Positions 53,289 through 61,874 of a stretch of 64,000 nucleotides of DNA are shown here, in pieces. The notes beneath the pieces were generated by a model. That model was given only the letters and a program-made list of their open reading frames with translations, did not search any database and was not told the origin of the DNA. The first letter of the stretch is position 1. Each line of letters opens with the position of its first letter. The DNA comes from UBA5951 sp009936885 (GTDB lineage Bacteria > Pseudomonadota > Alphaproteobacteria > Puniceispirillales > Puniceispirillaceae). The position numbers and the translations under genes were made by a program. The stretch lies in the NCBI GenBank assembly GCA_937996625.1, contig CALKVA010000016.1, forward strand, positions 1 to 64,000. Direction: 5' to 3'.

Positions 53289-53882
53289 ATGTCCTTTATT
53301 CCTAATTCTATTCAAACAGCATTGCTCGGATTATTGGTTGTGCTGGGACTTGCGCTTGCCAGTTTTCAGAAATTTGTTCTAACGCTTCCTAATGCTGACA
53401 CAACACTCTCTGCACCAATTGATGGCTTGGTTGTTGCAACAGGCGGGCAATTGCGCATTCAAAAAGGCGTTGAATTACTAGCTGGCGGCAAGGCTGATAG
53501 AATGCTTATTTCAGGCGTCGGCAAGGGCATAACAAAAGAATTATTAAAAGAAAATCTAGCGATATCTAACCGCCAAGCCAGTTTTTTTGATTGCTGTGTT
53601 GAAATTGAATTTACGGCAACAGATACAAACGGAAATGCTCAAGCAACCTTTGAATGGATGCAAGAACACGCGCTAGACGATATTTTGCTAGTAAGCGCTA
53701 ATTATCATCTGCCAAGAGCAAAATTAATTTTTAAACAATATCTTCCTGAGAATTCGGTGTATTTTCAGGCTGTTAATCCACCTGACTTAAAATTATCAGC
53801 TTGGTATTCAAATTGGCAAACGACCAGGCTATTACTCAAAGAATATTTAAAATATATATATGTTAAATCAGGCCTTGGATAA
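53289..53882 (+). CDS. YdcF/SanA-like (DUF218) membrane-anchored protein
   Basis: 197 residues with an N-terminal hydrophobic anchor (about 8-30) and a DUF218 domain: DGLVVATGGQLRIQKGVELLAGGKADRMLISGVGKG, then ATDTNGNAQATFEWMQEH and LLVSANYHLPRAKLIFKQYLP. Relatives act in envelope or peptidoglycan-precursor metabolism (ElyC, SanA), but the reaction is not established. Its stop is 15 nt from that of the convergent tyrA. Confidence 0.85.
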   Translation: MSFIPNSIQTALLGLLVVLGLALASFQKFVLTLPNADTTLSAPIDGLVVATGGQLRIQKGVELLAGGKADRMLISGVGKGITKELLKENLAISNRQASFFDCCVEIEFTATDTNGNAQATFEWMQEHALDDILLVSANYHLPRAKLIFKQYLPENSVYFQAVNPPDLKLSAWYSNWQTTRLLLKEYLKYIYVKSGLG

Positions 53883-53897
53883 TGTTTGAGCTTAATA

Positions 53898-54782
53898 TCA
53901 GTCTGTTGCTTGACCAATATCAACAATCGAGCGTCTTATTTCGCCTGTTCTTTCAAACAGATTAAAAAGCTTATCGCCTTGCCTGTTTTTAATTGCGTTC
54001 TGAACAAAGGTAAGGTCGTGATTAAAACGCTTTAACATTTCAAGCACAGCTTCATCATTATTCAAAAAGACATCTCGCCACATTGTAGGGTCAGAAGCCG
54101 CAATTCGGGTAAAATCCCTAAACCCTGAAGCTGAAAAACGAATCACATCATTTTTTAAGTCATGTTCTAAATCAGATGCTGTTCCAACAATTGTAAATGC
54201 GATTAAATGCGGCAAATGAGAGGTGATTGCTAGTATTTTATCATGATAATCAGCATCCATAACCTCCACCATTGCACCTAGCTTTTCACAAAAACCTGTC
54301 ATCACAGAAATCGCCCTATTTGGTTTATTTTCACTAATTAGTAACCAATAATGATTCTTGAAAAGAGACGGAAAACCAGCAGAGGGACCAGAAAATTCAG
54401 TTCCTGCAAGTGGGTGCCCAGGCACAAAGAAGATATCTCCTGTTATCAGCGGATTAATATCATCCATAACAGACCGCTTTGTTGACCCAGTATCTGTTAA
54501 TATAGCACCTGATTTCAAATGCGCGATTATCTGCCGTACAACCTCTGCCATAACGCCCACAGGCACCGCCAGAAAAACAATATCCGCATCCGCGACAGCT
54601 CGTTTAATATCATCAACTAATGTAACGGGAATTCCTATCTGCTTTGCTTCAGCTCTCACTTCAGCTGAGTTATCAAATCCTACAATATTAGCAGCAGCAC
54701 AAGCATGTTTTGCAGCAAGAGCAATAGAACTACCAATTAACCCAAGGCCTATAATTGCAATGTTTGGAAGTTTCTCATTCAT
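53898..54782 (-). CDS. tyrA: Prephenate/arogenate dehydrogenase TyrA
   Basis: Oxidative decarboxylation step to tyrosine. The NAD-binding motif is IIGLGLIGSSIALA (about 10-23). DTGSTKRSVMDDI, VPGHPLAGTEFSGPSAG and ITSHLPHLIAFTIV are characteristic of the family. The 294 residues lack a fused chorismate mutase, which is supplied by the separate gene upstream. It is the last gene of the leftward methyltransferase / chorismate mutase / hisC / tyrA run. Whether prephenate or arogenate is preferred is not visible. Confidence 0.93.
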   Translation of the reverse strand: MNEKLPNIAIIGLGLIGSSIALAAKHACAAANIVGFDNSAEVRAEAKQIGIPVTLVDDIKRAVADADIVFLAVPVGVMAEVVRQIIAHLKSGAILTDTGSTKRSVMDDINPLITGDIFFVPGHPLAGTEFSGPSAGFPSLFKNHYWLLISENKPNRAISVMTGFCEKLGAMVEVMDADYHDKILAITSHLPHLIAFTIVGTASDLEHDLKNDVIRFSASGFRDFTRIAASDPTMWRDVFLNNDEAVLEMLKRFNHDLTFVQNAIKNRQGDKLFNLFERTGEIRRSIVDIGQATD

Positions 54783-54790
54783 CTAGATAA

Positions 54791-55885
54791 TTATCCCTGT
54801 TGAAGAATTATGTGTCTTAAGCAAGATGTGAGTTCTTCCATCTCGTTTGATGTACCAATAGACATTCGAAGCATATCTGGCAGGCCATATGGCATCATAT
54901 TTCGAAGCTGGATATTATGTTCTAGAAGGCGCGATTCAATATAGCTCGCAGATGGCCCATTCTTGTCTCTGAAATCGAGAAGCATGAAATTTGCCTGACC
55001 TTTAAGAGTTTTGACACCCATTTCATTGAATCGATTGACCATCTCAGTCATCCAAAACTGGTTATGAGCGACCGATTCTTCTTGAAAGGCTCTATCCTCC
55101 ATCGAAACCTTTCCTGCGAGTGCTGCCAATTGATTAACTGAAAATGGCGCACGTATCGACTGCAAAACAGCATATATTTCAGGTGGAAAATATCCCCACC
55201 CTAATCGCAATGCAGCAATGCCAAAAAGTTTTGAGAAGGTACGCAGCATTACAATATTAGCGCTAGACTCAACAAGCTTAGCTGCATCAGACAGACCTGA
55301 AGACACATATTCGCTATAGGCCCAGTCAAGCACAAGAACCACAGATTTTGGCAGTAATTCGATTAATCTGGATATTTCAGACTCAGATATCATAGAACCT
55401 GTAGGATTATTGGGATTTGCTAGAAACACAAGTTTGGTTTTCTGGGTAAGCTTTGCAATAATCGAATCAACGCTAACAGTATAGTCATCGTCAGGCGCGA
55501 TAATAGGAACGCCGCCGGCAATTTTAATTGCTTGCGGGAATACAAGAAAGCCATATTGTGTGTAAATTGCCTCATCACCAGGATTCAAAAAAGCTGTGCA
55601 AAGCAAATAAATTAGTTCGTCAGAACCATTGCCTGTTAAAATCTGGGATGGATTTAATCTAAACCTAGATGCGATAGCATGTATTAATCCCTCATCTTGC
55701 TGCGCTGGATAACGATATAAATCAACCTCGTTATTCTGAATTGCTTCCCTTACAAGAGGCGAGCATCCAATTCCATTTTCATTAGCAGAAAGTCTTATGA
55801 GTGACTTTGAGACATTCTTGCCGAATGCTGGTCTATAACTTACCAGAGATTGTATAACATCTGATGGCACTGGCTTAATGGTCAT
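54791..55885 (-). CDS. hisC: Histidinol-phosphate aminotransferase HisC
   Basis: Class I/II PLP aminotransferase. The 364 residues carry LSANENGIGCSP, the FLANPNNPTGSMIS loop and the PLP lysine in TFSKLFGIAALRLGWG (about residue 217). Besides histidine synthesis, HisC homologues in this tyrA-linked position can serve as the aromatic aminotransferase for tyrosine and phenylalanine. That use is inferred from the neighbours; no other aromatic aminotransferase is seen in the window. tyrA starts 9 nt downstream. Confidence 0.93.
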   Translation of the reverse strand: MTIKPVPSDVIQSLVSYRPAFGKNVSKSLIRLSANENGIGCSPLVREAIQNNEVDLYRYPAQQDEGLIHAIASRFRLNPSQILTGNGSDELIYLLCTAFLNPGDEAIYTQYGFLVFPQAIKIAGGVPIIAPDDDYTVSVDSIIAKLTQKTKLVFLANPNNPTGSMISESEISRLIELLPKSVVLVLDWAYSEYVSSGLSDAAKLVESSANIVMLRTFSKLFGIAALRLGWGYFPPEIYAVLQSIRAPFSVNQLAALAGKVSMEDRAFQEESVAHNQFWMTEMVNRFNEMGVKTLKGQANFMLLDFRDKNGPSASYIESRLLEHNIQLRNMMPYGLPDMLRMSIGTSNEMEELTSCLRHIILQQG

Positions 55886-55932
55886 TTTAGGATGTCTCCA
55901 GCTTTAATGCATTCTATAACGTTTATGAGTTA

Positions 55933-56586
55933 CTATTTCAGCGCGCTTGAAAGATTAACCCAAGCGCCAATATGGACATGCTCGCTACTATGCGAATTTA
56001 AGCTAAAACCTGGCTTTTCAATTATGCTCGGCTCCACAAAACTGCTATCTCTAAACAACGAAATATCAAATCCAGTTTCTTCTGGCATATTTTTGCAGAT
56101 AATAGCAACATTATCCATCTTGTGGTTAAGATAAATGCCTGTTTTTTCTCCAAGAGAGCTCGCAATCTCTGCTAACTCACTATATGGAAAAAAAGCAACA
56201 TCTGCCTGATTTTCAGACAGCTGTTTTATTATGTGATCACCTGTAGAACAAAAGGTGAAATCCAAAAAACTAGCACTAAATTCCGAAGTGAAATCTTCTA
56301 GCCCCTCAAGGCTAATGATTTTAAAATTTGGTCTTTGACTATGAACACTTGATGCAAGTAACACCCGCCATAGCCTTTCCACAACCTTATGTTCAACCGT
56401 GCCGTCTAGTTGCGAGAGCAACTGATGCATTAATAATGCCTCTCGAGCAGGACGGTAAACAGGACTGCCACCTGGCTTTGCCATTGCTATTTGGCGCGAG
56501 ACACTCAACCGCCGTGTTACTAATTCCAGCAAAGCATGATCTATCTCATCTATTTTTTGTCTTAGCTCGACAAGCACATTTGACAT
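55933..56586 (-). CDS. Chorismate mutase (AroQ type) with extra C-terminal region
   Basis: Converts chorismate to prephenate. The start at ATG 56586 is chosen because a full GGGAGG Shine-Dalgarno lies 6 nt upstream. The frame also has an ATG at 56646, immediately after the methyltransferase stop (TAAATG). The AroQ domain occupies about the first 85 residues: LRQKIDEIDHALLELVTRRLSVSRQIAMAK, then SPVYRPAREALLMHQL. The remaining ~130 residues are not a typical ACT or prephenate dehydratase motif that I can name. hisC follows after 47 nt. Confidence 0.85.
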   Translation of the reverse strand: MSNVLVELRQKIDEIDHALLELVTRRLSVSRQIAMAKPGGSPVYRPAREALLMHQLLSQLDGTVEHKVVERLWRVLLASSVHSQRPNFKIISLEGLEDFTSEFSASFLDFTFCSTGDHIIKQLSENQADVAFFPYSELAEIASSLGEKTGIYLNHKMDNVAIICKNMPEETGFDISLFRDSSFVEPSIIEKPGFSLNSHSSEHVHIGAWVNLSSALK

Positions 56587-56646
56587 ACATCGCCTCCCAT
56601 TATAACCATCTTCATCAAATTTCTGCTTTCTAAATATGGATCCCAT

Positions 56647-57372
56647 TTATTCAGACGAAGAATAAGCAGACTGGCTTTTCACAGGTGCAAACAATCGAGC
56701 CTTTGTTGTCGCTCTGTTTTTCTTTGGTTCTGCATAAACCATTTTGGTTGCTTCTACAATTAGCACACCACCCAGAAGCTGCAATAAATGCTCTCCGATA
56801 ATTTCAATCTGATTGGATACAGCCTCTGGTAATTTATCTGCAAATGGCGGCAGAAACAAACTCCTTGTGCATTTTTCGGGATTTAATCTAGTGTTTTTTA
56901 GCAACCTAAATATCTGACCCCTGCTAAAAGGCGTGCCATGTCCGAATGGCGTTGTTTCTGCTCTTGACCATAAACCGTGCCTATGAGGTACCATAAGTAT
57001 TAGTTTTCCAGAACTTTTCAAAACTCGTCCTGCTTCAATCAAAAAACTATGATGATCAGGAATAAATTCCAGTGCATGGCTTATAAGAATACAATCTATA
57101 GAATCACTTTCCAGTGGCCAGCTTTTTGAATCAATTATTGCAGTATAGATTTCTTGTTCATATGCCCATGCCATACCACCAATTTCCACTGGCATAAGCA
57201 CTGGGCAAATCATACCTTCTGTAAAAAAATAAAAGGGAAAACCAACCGCAAGATTAGAGGCAGTTTTAGAAGGATCCCAGATATTTCTAAGGTCTTCACG
57301 CAGTAATTTTGCAACCATCTGTCCGCGCTCGCCGTTATAAAATGCATCGATTTTGCCGACATCATATAGCAT
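56647..57372 (-). CDS. Class I SAM-dependent methyltransferase (Methyltransf_11 type)
   Basis: 241 residues from the ATG at 57372 (AAGGA 7 nt upstream; a GTG lies one codon earlier). The SAM-binding core is less glycine-rich than usual, but the acidic and hydrophobic pattern of the family is clear: LESDSIDCILISHALEFIPDHHSFLIEAGRVLKSSGKLIL and MVPHRHGLWSR. YFFTEGMICPVLMPVE precedes it. This gene type commonly precedes gloB or aromatic genes in Alphaproteobacteria; the substrate is unknown. It heads the leftward chorismate mutase-hisC-tyrA run with its stop directly abutting the next ATG. Confidence 0.82.
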   Translation of the reverse strand: MLYDVGKIDAFYNGERGQMVAKLLREDLRNIWDPSKTASNLAVGFPFYFFTEGMICPVLMPVEIGGMAWAYEQEIYTAIIDSKSWPLESDSIDCILISHALEFIPDHHSFLIEAGRVLKSSGKLILMVPHRHGLWSRAETTPFGHGTPFSRGQIFRLLKNTRLNPEKCTRSLFLPPFADKLPEAVSNQIEIIGEHLLQLLGGVLIVEATKMVYAEPKKNRATTKARLFAPVKSQSAYSSSE

Positions 57373-57498
57373 CACCTAGTCCTTTTCTGCGATAGCAAAC
57401 CTTATCAGTTTCTCGTAAAACAAAGCTTAAAGACTTTTTAACAAGTTTGTCGGGATTTGGCATATGAAACCTGTGCTAACCTATAGGCACCATAATCC

Positions 57499-57864
57499 CT
57501 AACAGTTAGATAATATATAAGCTGCCTCACGGATATCTGAATACACATCTGGCTTGCAAGTGCGCACCGAAACACCAACAACAGTGGGCATTTTAAGAAC
57601 CAAATCAAATATCTGACGTGCTAAGGTTTCTTGCAGATCAAAATGGGTGCTTTTGCTCAGTTCAAGAACAGCACTTCTCACCGTATCATAATCAAGTGCC
57701 TCTTTTATATTATCAGCGCTTGGCTCCTTATCGGGATCTAAATGAACATCCAGATCAATTAGGATGCGTTGCGGCGCATCTCGCTCAAACTGATGAATCC
57801 CAATCGAACAAATCACCTCAATACCATAGAGCTGAAAATGTCGTTTTAAATTAGCTTCAGGCAT
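57499..57864 (-). CDS. folB: Dihydroneopterin aldolase FolB
   Basis: Cleaves dihydroneopterin to 6-hydroxymethyl-dihydropterin in folate synthesis. 121 residues with IEVICSIGIHQFERDAPQRILIDLDVHLD, LDYDTVRSAVLELSKS and the HFDLQETLARQIFDLVL segment carrying the Glu of the pterin pocket. The ATG is one base from the stop of the SDR gene, so the two are coupled. Confidence 0.93.
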   Translation of the reverse strand: MPEANLKRHFQLYGIEVICSIGIHQFERDAPQRILIDLDVHLDPDKEPSADNIKEALDYDTVRSAVLELSKSTHFDLQETLARQIFDLVLKMPTVVGVSVRTCKPDVYSDIREAAYILSNC

Positions 57865-57865
57865 T

Positions 57866-58624
57866 TTAGTTATCCTTCATAAAAGCCACATCCCTTGGTA
57901 AGGGTTGCAAATGCGCACCGCCATCTAGAATGATTGTCTCTCCAGTCATAGAGTTTGTTGATAATATTAAACGTGCCGCAGCGACTATATCTTTTGTATC
58001 TGCGCCTTTTCCTAATAAATTTCGCTGATGCGATTTCTCAAACTCTTCTTGTGTTTGACTTCCAGACGGAAGTGTAATACCTGGTGCAATTGCATTCACC
58101 CTAAGCTTTGGGGCATAGGCCTGTGCTGCTAATATACCAAAATTTTGAAGAGCTGCTTTTGATAAAGTATAGGTAAAATAATCTGGGTTAAGACCAAATA
58201 ATTTAGAATCGAGCATATTGATTACACACCCTTGATTTTCATGCCTAATATTTTTTGCAAATTCAGCTGTTAAAATAGCAGGTGCAGCAACATTTACAGC
58301 CATGTGAGATTGCAACGTCTGTGCTGAAAATTCTGTGATTTCATCATACACAAACAAAGAGGCGTTATTTATTAATGCATACAGGCCCTCGCCCTGCGAT
58401 GCTTCTTGAATTAATTCGATGCAGGCATCTGGATTAGATAAATCTGCTTGGAGAACTTCTGCTTTTAAACCTTTTTGTAAAAGATTATTGCATAGCTCAT
58501 CCGCAGATTGACGATTACGATTGCAATGTATCATGACGTACCAACCATCAGATGCAAGCTGTGTTGCTATTGCTGCTCCAATACGTTTGGCAGCACCCGT
58601 AATTAATAGTTTTCTTGAAACCAT
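57866..58624 (-). CDS. SDR-family reductase, pteridine reductase (FolM/PTR1) type
   Basis: 252-residue short-chain dehydrogenase. The NADP motif is TGAAKRIG (9-16), with NNAS later. The catalytic site has Asp139, Tyr152 and Lys156 (MLDSKLFGLNPDYFTYTLSK), so Asp stands where classical SDRs have Ser. The D-x12-Y-x3-K spacing is that of PTR1 (Asp181, Tyr194, Lys198) and FolM. Coupling to folB supports a dihydrofolate or dihydromonapterin reductase role. If dedicated folA is missing from the genome, this enzyme could supply that activity. First gene of the SDR-folB pair. Confidence 0.87.
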   Translation of the reverse strand: MVSRKLLITGAAKRIGAAIATQLASDGWYVMIHCNRNRQSADELCNNLLQKGLKAEVLQADLSNPDACIELIQEASQGEGLYALINNASLFVYDEITEFSAQTLQSHMAVNVAAPAILTAEFAKNIRHENQGCVINMLDSKLFGLNPDYFTYTLSKAALQNFGILAAQAYAPKLRVNAIAPGITLPSGSQTQEEFEKSHQRNLLGKGADTKDIVAAARLILSTNSMTGETIILDGGAHLQPLPRDVAFMKDN

Positions 58625-58703
58625 TCCCTTTTACTATCCTAAATACAAAACCAATAAACTATACCATAAAAGCAATGAAAACCAACTTCTATTCAATTTA
58701 GCC

Positions 58704-59690
58704 TTAGAGCCTTGGCGCTATAATATGAGGGTTAATAGATGTTTTTTGGCAAATTTTTGAGACATTCAACCCACGCATTAATCCATAATCAGTGACAAGA
58801 ACAGACAGTAACCCTGCTGCTGTCGCCCCTAATATATCAGTGTGCAGCGAATCCCCTACCATTGCTATATGTGACTTTCTCAGTGGCTTATCTGTTTTAC
58901 GCTGAAGGATATCAATAGCCATCTGAAATGACGCATGGTGGGGCTTTCCGAACCATTCTACCGGAAAATCTGCTTTTTTCAGTGCCCGGGTAACCCAATA
59001 TCCAGGTTCTGCTGAAAACCCATTTTTTTGTGGTGCTGAAACATCTGGGTTTGCAACAAATACGGGCCGGGAATTTTCTATTAGGGCTGCCTCAAGCTCT
59101 GCCTGTTCTGCCTCTGTCCAGCCAATACTTCCCATAAATGCAAATGCTTCAGCCTCTCTTAGCGCGTCTTTATAGCTGCGCGCATCCTTATACATATTGA
59201 CATTATTTTTAAGAGGCATTGTAGACGAGTTTAGGCGCATTATTTTCTTCTGAGGCATTTCGAGCAAATGTGCCTCAAGAACATCTCTGCTTGAGATAAT
59301 ATCACTAATATTAATATCTAATCCCCATCTTCTATATTTTTCAGCAGAAATATTTGATGGGTAGCTAGCTCCATTCGTTAAAATAACAAAAGGAAGGCTG
59401 CGTGCGTGAATTTCTTCAAAGAAACTAAAAATTTCAGGGGTGGGCTGGTCGCCTATGTTAATGATTCCATACCCATCGAGAATCACGCCATCCACCTTAT
59501 CTAGTATTTCGCGCACCGACCCAACTTTTTCTGAATTTATCAATTTAGATGCTGGCAAAATTGGTCTTAATAGCTCATAAATTTCGAATGTTTTTTCTGC
59601 ATCTAATTTATCTGGAAGTGGTATTTCCAGCTTGTTCAAATGCAGATTATTGCTATCATTAGAATATGTTCTATCTGAAGTATCAGTCAT
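58704..59690 (-). CDS. HAD-superfamily hydrolase, TIGR01459 type
   Basis: 328 residues of the HAD class IIA group (NagD/phosphatase-like). The nucleophile motif is VILDGYGIINIGDQPTPE, where family members have DVWGVIHNG. The next motif is VILTNGASYP (motif II Thr), then a cap, WFGKPHHASF (motif III Lys) and MVGDSLHTDILGATAAGL (motif IV Asp). Function is unknown beyond a phosphatase expectation. A 50-residue N-terminal extension precedes the HAD core. It is divergent from the FAD oxidoreductase. Confidence 0.85.
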   Translation of the reverse strand: MTDTSDRTYSNDSNNLHLNKLEIPLPDKLDAEKTFEIYELLRPILPASKLINSEKVGSVREILDKVDGVILDGYGIINIGDQPTPEIFSFFEEIHARSLPFVILTNGASYPSNISAEKYRRWGLDINISDIISSRDVLEAHLLEMPQKKIMRLNSSTMPLKNNVNMYKDARSYKDALREAEAFAFMGSIGWTEAEQAELEAALIENSRPVFVANPDVSAPQKNGFSAEPGYWVTRALKKADFPVEWFGKPHHASFQMAIDILQRKTDKPLRKSHIAMVGDSLHTDILGATAAGLLSVLVTDYGLMRGLNVSKICQKTSINPHIIAPRL

Positions 59691-59797
59691 TATAATTGCC
59701 GATTTCCATTATATTTGGCTCAGTCCCGTTACCTTACGCTGTGAAAGTTTAGGGTTCAATCACCTGTAGTAATAGACTGCTATAACGGAGAATTCAA

Positions 59798-60826
59798 ATA
59801 ACCATATTAACACACATATATGATTTCGTAGTTATAGGCTCTGGAATATCAGGGATTTCAGCTGCCAACACACTCATAAAAAATAATAAGCACATCCTTA
59901 TTCTAGACAAAGCTAGAAATTCTGGGGGCAGGCTATCTACAAGAATTCATCCTACATTTTCATTTGACCATGGTGCTCAATTCTTCACAACAAAAGATTT
60001 AGAATTTAGCCAAATCGTTCAGGAAGCCATACAAACACAAGAAATTGCCATTTTGGAGCATCCTGAAAAAGGCAATGTATATGTGGGAAATCCTGTGTTC
60101 AGGCCGTTTATCTCTAAACTAACTGGCTCCTTAGAAATCATGCAAAATGCATCAGTGACACATATTGAAAAACCACAGGACAGACCAGAGGAGCGTTGGT
60201 TCATATCAATTGAAGATAATCAGCCCGTATTTGCAAAAAATATCATTCTAACAATGCCTGCGCCTCAAACAAATGCGCTTCTGCCCGAATATCTAACGGA
60301 ACTCAAACAAACAACCCTGGAAGCACTATATGATCCTTGTATCGCGATATTGGCTGGGGTTGAAATGCCTTTATCATCCTCGATTTTTCTAAATAATTCT
60401 GAGCTCTTGGATAAGCCCATCCTTCTTGAAAAGGGCAATATAGGGTGGTCTATTGCAAAATGGTCGCACTCCGTTGAAAATAACACTGCTTATCTCTCCG
60501 TAATCATTCACGCGAACCCTGAATTCTCATCAAAACATATAGAAGAAGATGTAAGCACGTTTCCTGATAGGTTATGGGAGGAATGGAAATCGCATCTAAA
60601 AACAGATGCGAGGTTCGATGTATCGGCCCTGCCTAAACATATCTCCTACCTGAAGGGACATAAATGGCGCTATGCAAGAGTAACCAAAACCGCTGATGAA
60701 GAATGCGAGCGCACAAATCAAAAATACTCAATTGCCCTTGCAGGTGATTGGCTTGAGGGGCCTCGCATTGAGTCTGCGTGGATTTCAGGGCGAAATGCTG
60801 CCATCTCTTTGTTGCCGCAAGACTAA
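59798..60826 (+). CDS. FAD/NAD(P)-dependent amine oxidase-like (renalase-type) protein, apparent ATA start
   Basis: The open frame runs from just after TAA at 59783-59785 to the stop at 60826. It begins with the dinucleotide-binding strand DFVVIGSGISGISAANTL, then LILDKARNSGGRLSTR and FDHGAQFFTT, and ends ALAGDWLEGPRIESAWISG. All are renalase or COG3380 marks. No ATG, GTG or TTG occurs in frame before the GSGISG motif. ATA at 59798 has GGAG at perfect 7-nt spacing, so either ATA is used or a former ATG mutated. The first later standard start (TTG 60053) would drop the FAD motif. 342 residues from ATA. Substrate unknown. Confidence 0.75.
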   Translation: MTILTHIYDFVVIGSGISGISAANTLIKNNKHILILDKARNSGGRLSTRIHPTFSFDHGAQFFTTKDLEFSQIVQEAIQTQEIAILEHPEKGNVYVGNPVFRPFISKLTGSLEIMQNASVTHIEKPQDRPEERWFISIEDNQPVFAKNIILTMPAPQTNALLPEYLTELKQTTLEALYDPCIAILAGVEMPLSSSIFLNNSELLDKPILLEKGNIGWSIAKWSHSVENNTAYLSVIIHANPEFSSKHIEEDVSTFPDRLWEEWKSHLKTDARFDVSALPKHISYLKGHKWRYARVTKTADEECERTNQKYSIALAGDWLEGPRIESAWISGRNAAISLLPQD

Positions 60827-60902
60827 CCATAAACTATCTCTCGCAATAATTAGCGAAAGCAGCTTTAATCCCTGAAATTAAGGGCAAAAACAGACGCAAC
60901 AC

Positions 60903-60930
60903 TTGACAGAAATAGTCGAGGATGTATAGT
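60903..60930 (+). promoter_or_regulatory. Sigma-70-type promoter of rplU-rpmA
   Basis: TTGACA (60903-60908), a 16-nt spacer and TATAGT (60925-60930), 127 nt before the rplU ATG. Near consensus at both boxes. It leaves a leader of about 120 nt for the ribosomal protein operon. Confidence 0.75.
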
Positions 60931-61056
60931 CTCGCAACTTCTTGAGGCAGGCTATTTTAATTTACCGATTAAAGTGGTTTAAATATAGCGAGAATAACAC
61001 AAAATACTGGTTTAAATAATCAGAAATTTATTAACTTATTTATTGAGGATATCGCC

Positions 61057-61551
61057 ATGTATGCTGTGGTGAAAACAGGCGGGAAGCAGTACCGCGTTTC
61101 AAAAGACGATACAATCATGGTCGAATCTATAAAAGCGGAGGCTGGTGCCACCGTATATTTAGATGATGTGATGATGTTGGATAATGACGGTAGTGTTACA
61201 ATTGGCACACCCAGAGTTGAAGGTGCAATTGTTTCAGCTGAAGTTTTAAAGCAAGCTCGTGGGCCTAAGCTGATTATTTTCCGTCGTAAGCGCAGGAAGA
61301 ATCACCGCAGAATTCAGGGGCACAGACAAGATTTAACGCTACTTAAAATCTTAGATATAAGCCCAGATGACAAGGCTTTAGCTAAAAAGCCAGCAAAGGC
61401 TGACAGCACAGCTGAAACAAAAAAAGTAGCTCCAAAAAAAGTAGCCAAAAAACAAGCTGCTGAGAAACCAGTTGCTGAGAAACCAGTTGCTAAGAAAGCT
61501 GTTGCTAAAAAGTCAGTGGCAAAAAAAGCAGCGGCAAAAAAGAGGAATTAA
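61057..61551 (+). CDS. rplU: 50S ribosomal protein L21 with Lys/Ala-rich C-terminal tail
   Basis: The first ~103 residues are canonical L21 (MYAVVKTGGKQYRVSKDDTIMVE and FRRKRRKNHRRIQGHRQDLT). The protein then continues for ~60 residues with a low-complexity Lys/Ala/Val tail built from VAKK and VAEKP units, for 164 residues in total. Such tails occur on several alphaproteobacterial L21 proteins, and may contact rRNA. rpmA follows after 3 nt. Confidence 0.96.
   Translation: MYAVVKTGGKQYRVSKDDTIMVESIKAEAGATVYLDDVMMLDNDGSVTIGTPRVEGAIVSAEVLKQARGPKLIIFRRKRRKNHRRIQGHRQDLTLLKILDISPDDKALAKKPAKADSTAETKKVAPKKVAKKQAAEKPVAEKPVAKKAVAKKSVAKKAAAKKRN
61440..61545 (+). repeat. Imperfect 5-codon repeats encoding the L21 tail
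   Basis: The last third of rplU is built of ~15-nt units encoding VAKKX or VAEKP (for example VAEKP twice and VAKKA/VAKKS/AAKK). The copies differ at several positions, so this is a degenerate tandem repeat prone to length change between strains. Confidence 0.8.
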
Positions 61552-61554
61552 CAG

Positions 61555-61824
61555 ATGGCACATAAAAAAGCAGGTGGTAGCTCACGTAATGGTCGTGATT
61601 CAGCTGGTCGCCGTCTAGGTGTTAAAAAATTTGGCGGCGAGGCTGTATTGGCCGGCAACATTATTGTGCGCCAACGCGGTACTAAATTTCACCCTGGTGA
61701 TAATGTAGGCATGGGTAAAGACCATACTTTATTTGCACTTCTTCCAGGTTCTGTAAGCTTTCGTAAAAAAGCCGGTGGTCGAACATTTGTTAATGTGAGC
61801 GATACTGCAGCCGCAGCAGAATAA
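61555..61824 (+). CDS. rpmA: 50S ribosomal protein L27
   Basis: 89 residues beginning MAHKKAGGSSRNGRDSAGRRLGVKKFGGE, the L27 signature; the N-terminus reaches the peptidyl-transferase centre. RQRGTKFHPGDNVGMGKDHTLFAL follows. It directly follows rplU and is ended by a strong terminator. Confidence 0.98.
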   Translation: MAHKKAGGSSRNGRDSAGRRLGVKKFGGEAVLAGNIIVRQRGTKFHPGDNVGMGKDHTLFALLPGSVSFRKKAGGRTFVNVSDTAAAAE

Positions 61825-61847
61825 TTCATTAATCAGCTTTGGTTATC

Positions 61848-61874
61848 AAAGGGAGAGCCTATGGTTTTCCCTTT
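61848..61874 (+). terminator. Intrinsic terminator of rplU-rpmA, nested in a second inverted repeat
   Basis: A 12-bp stem (AAAGGGAGAGCC with GGTTTTCCCTTT, two G-U pairs, 3-nt loop TAT) begins 23 nt after the rpmA stop and is followed by TTATTATATT. It is enclosed by a perfect 12-bp outer repeat, ATTAATCAGCTT (61828-61839) and AAGCTGATTAAT (61884-61895), giving a two-tier structure. Confidence 0.85.
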
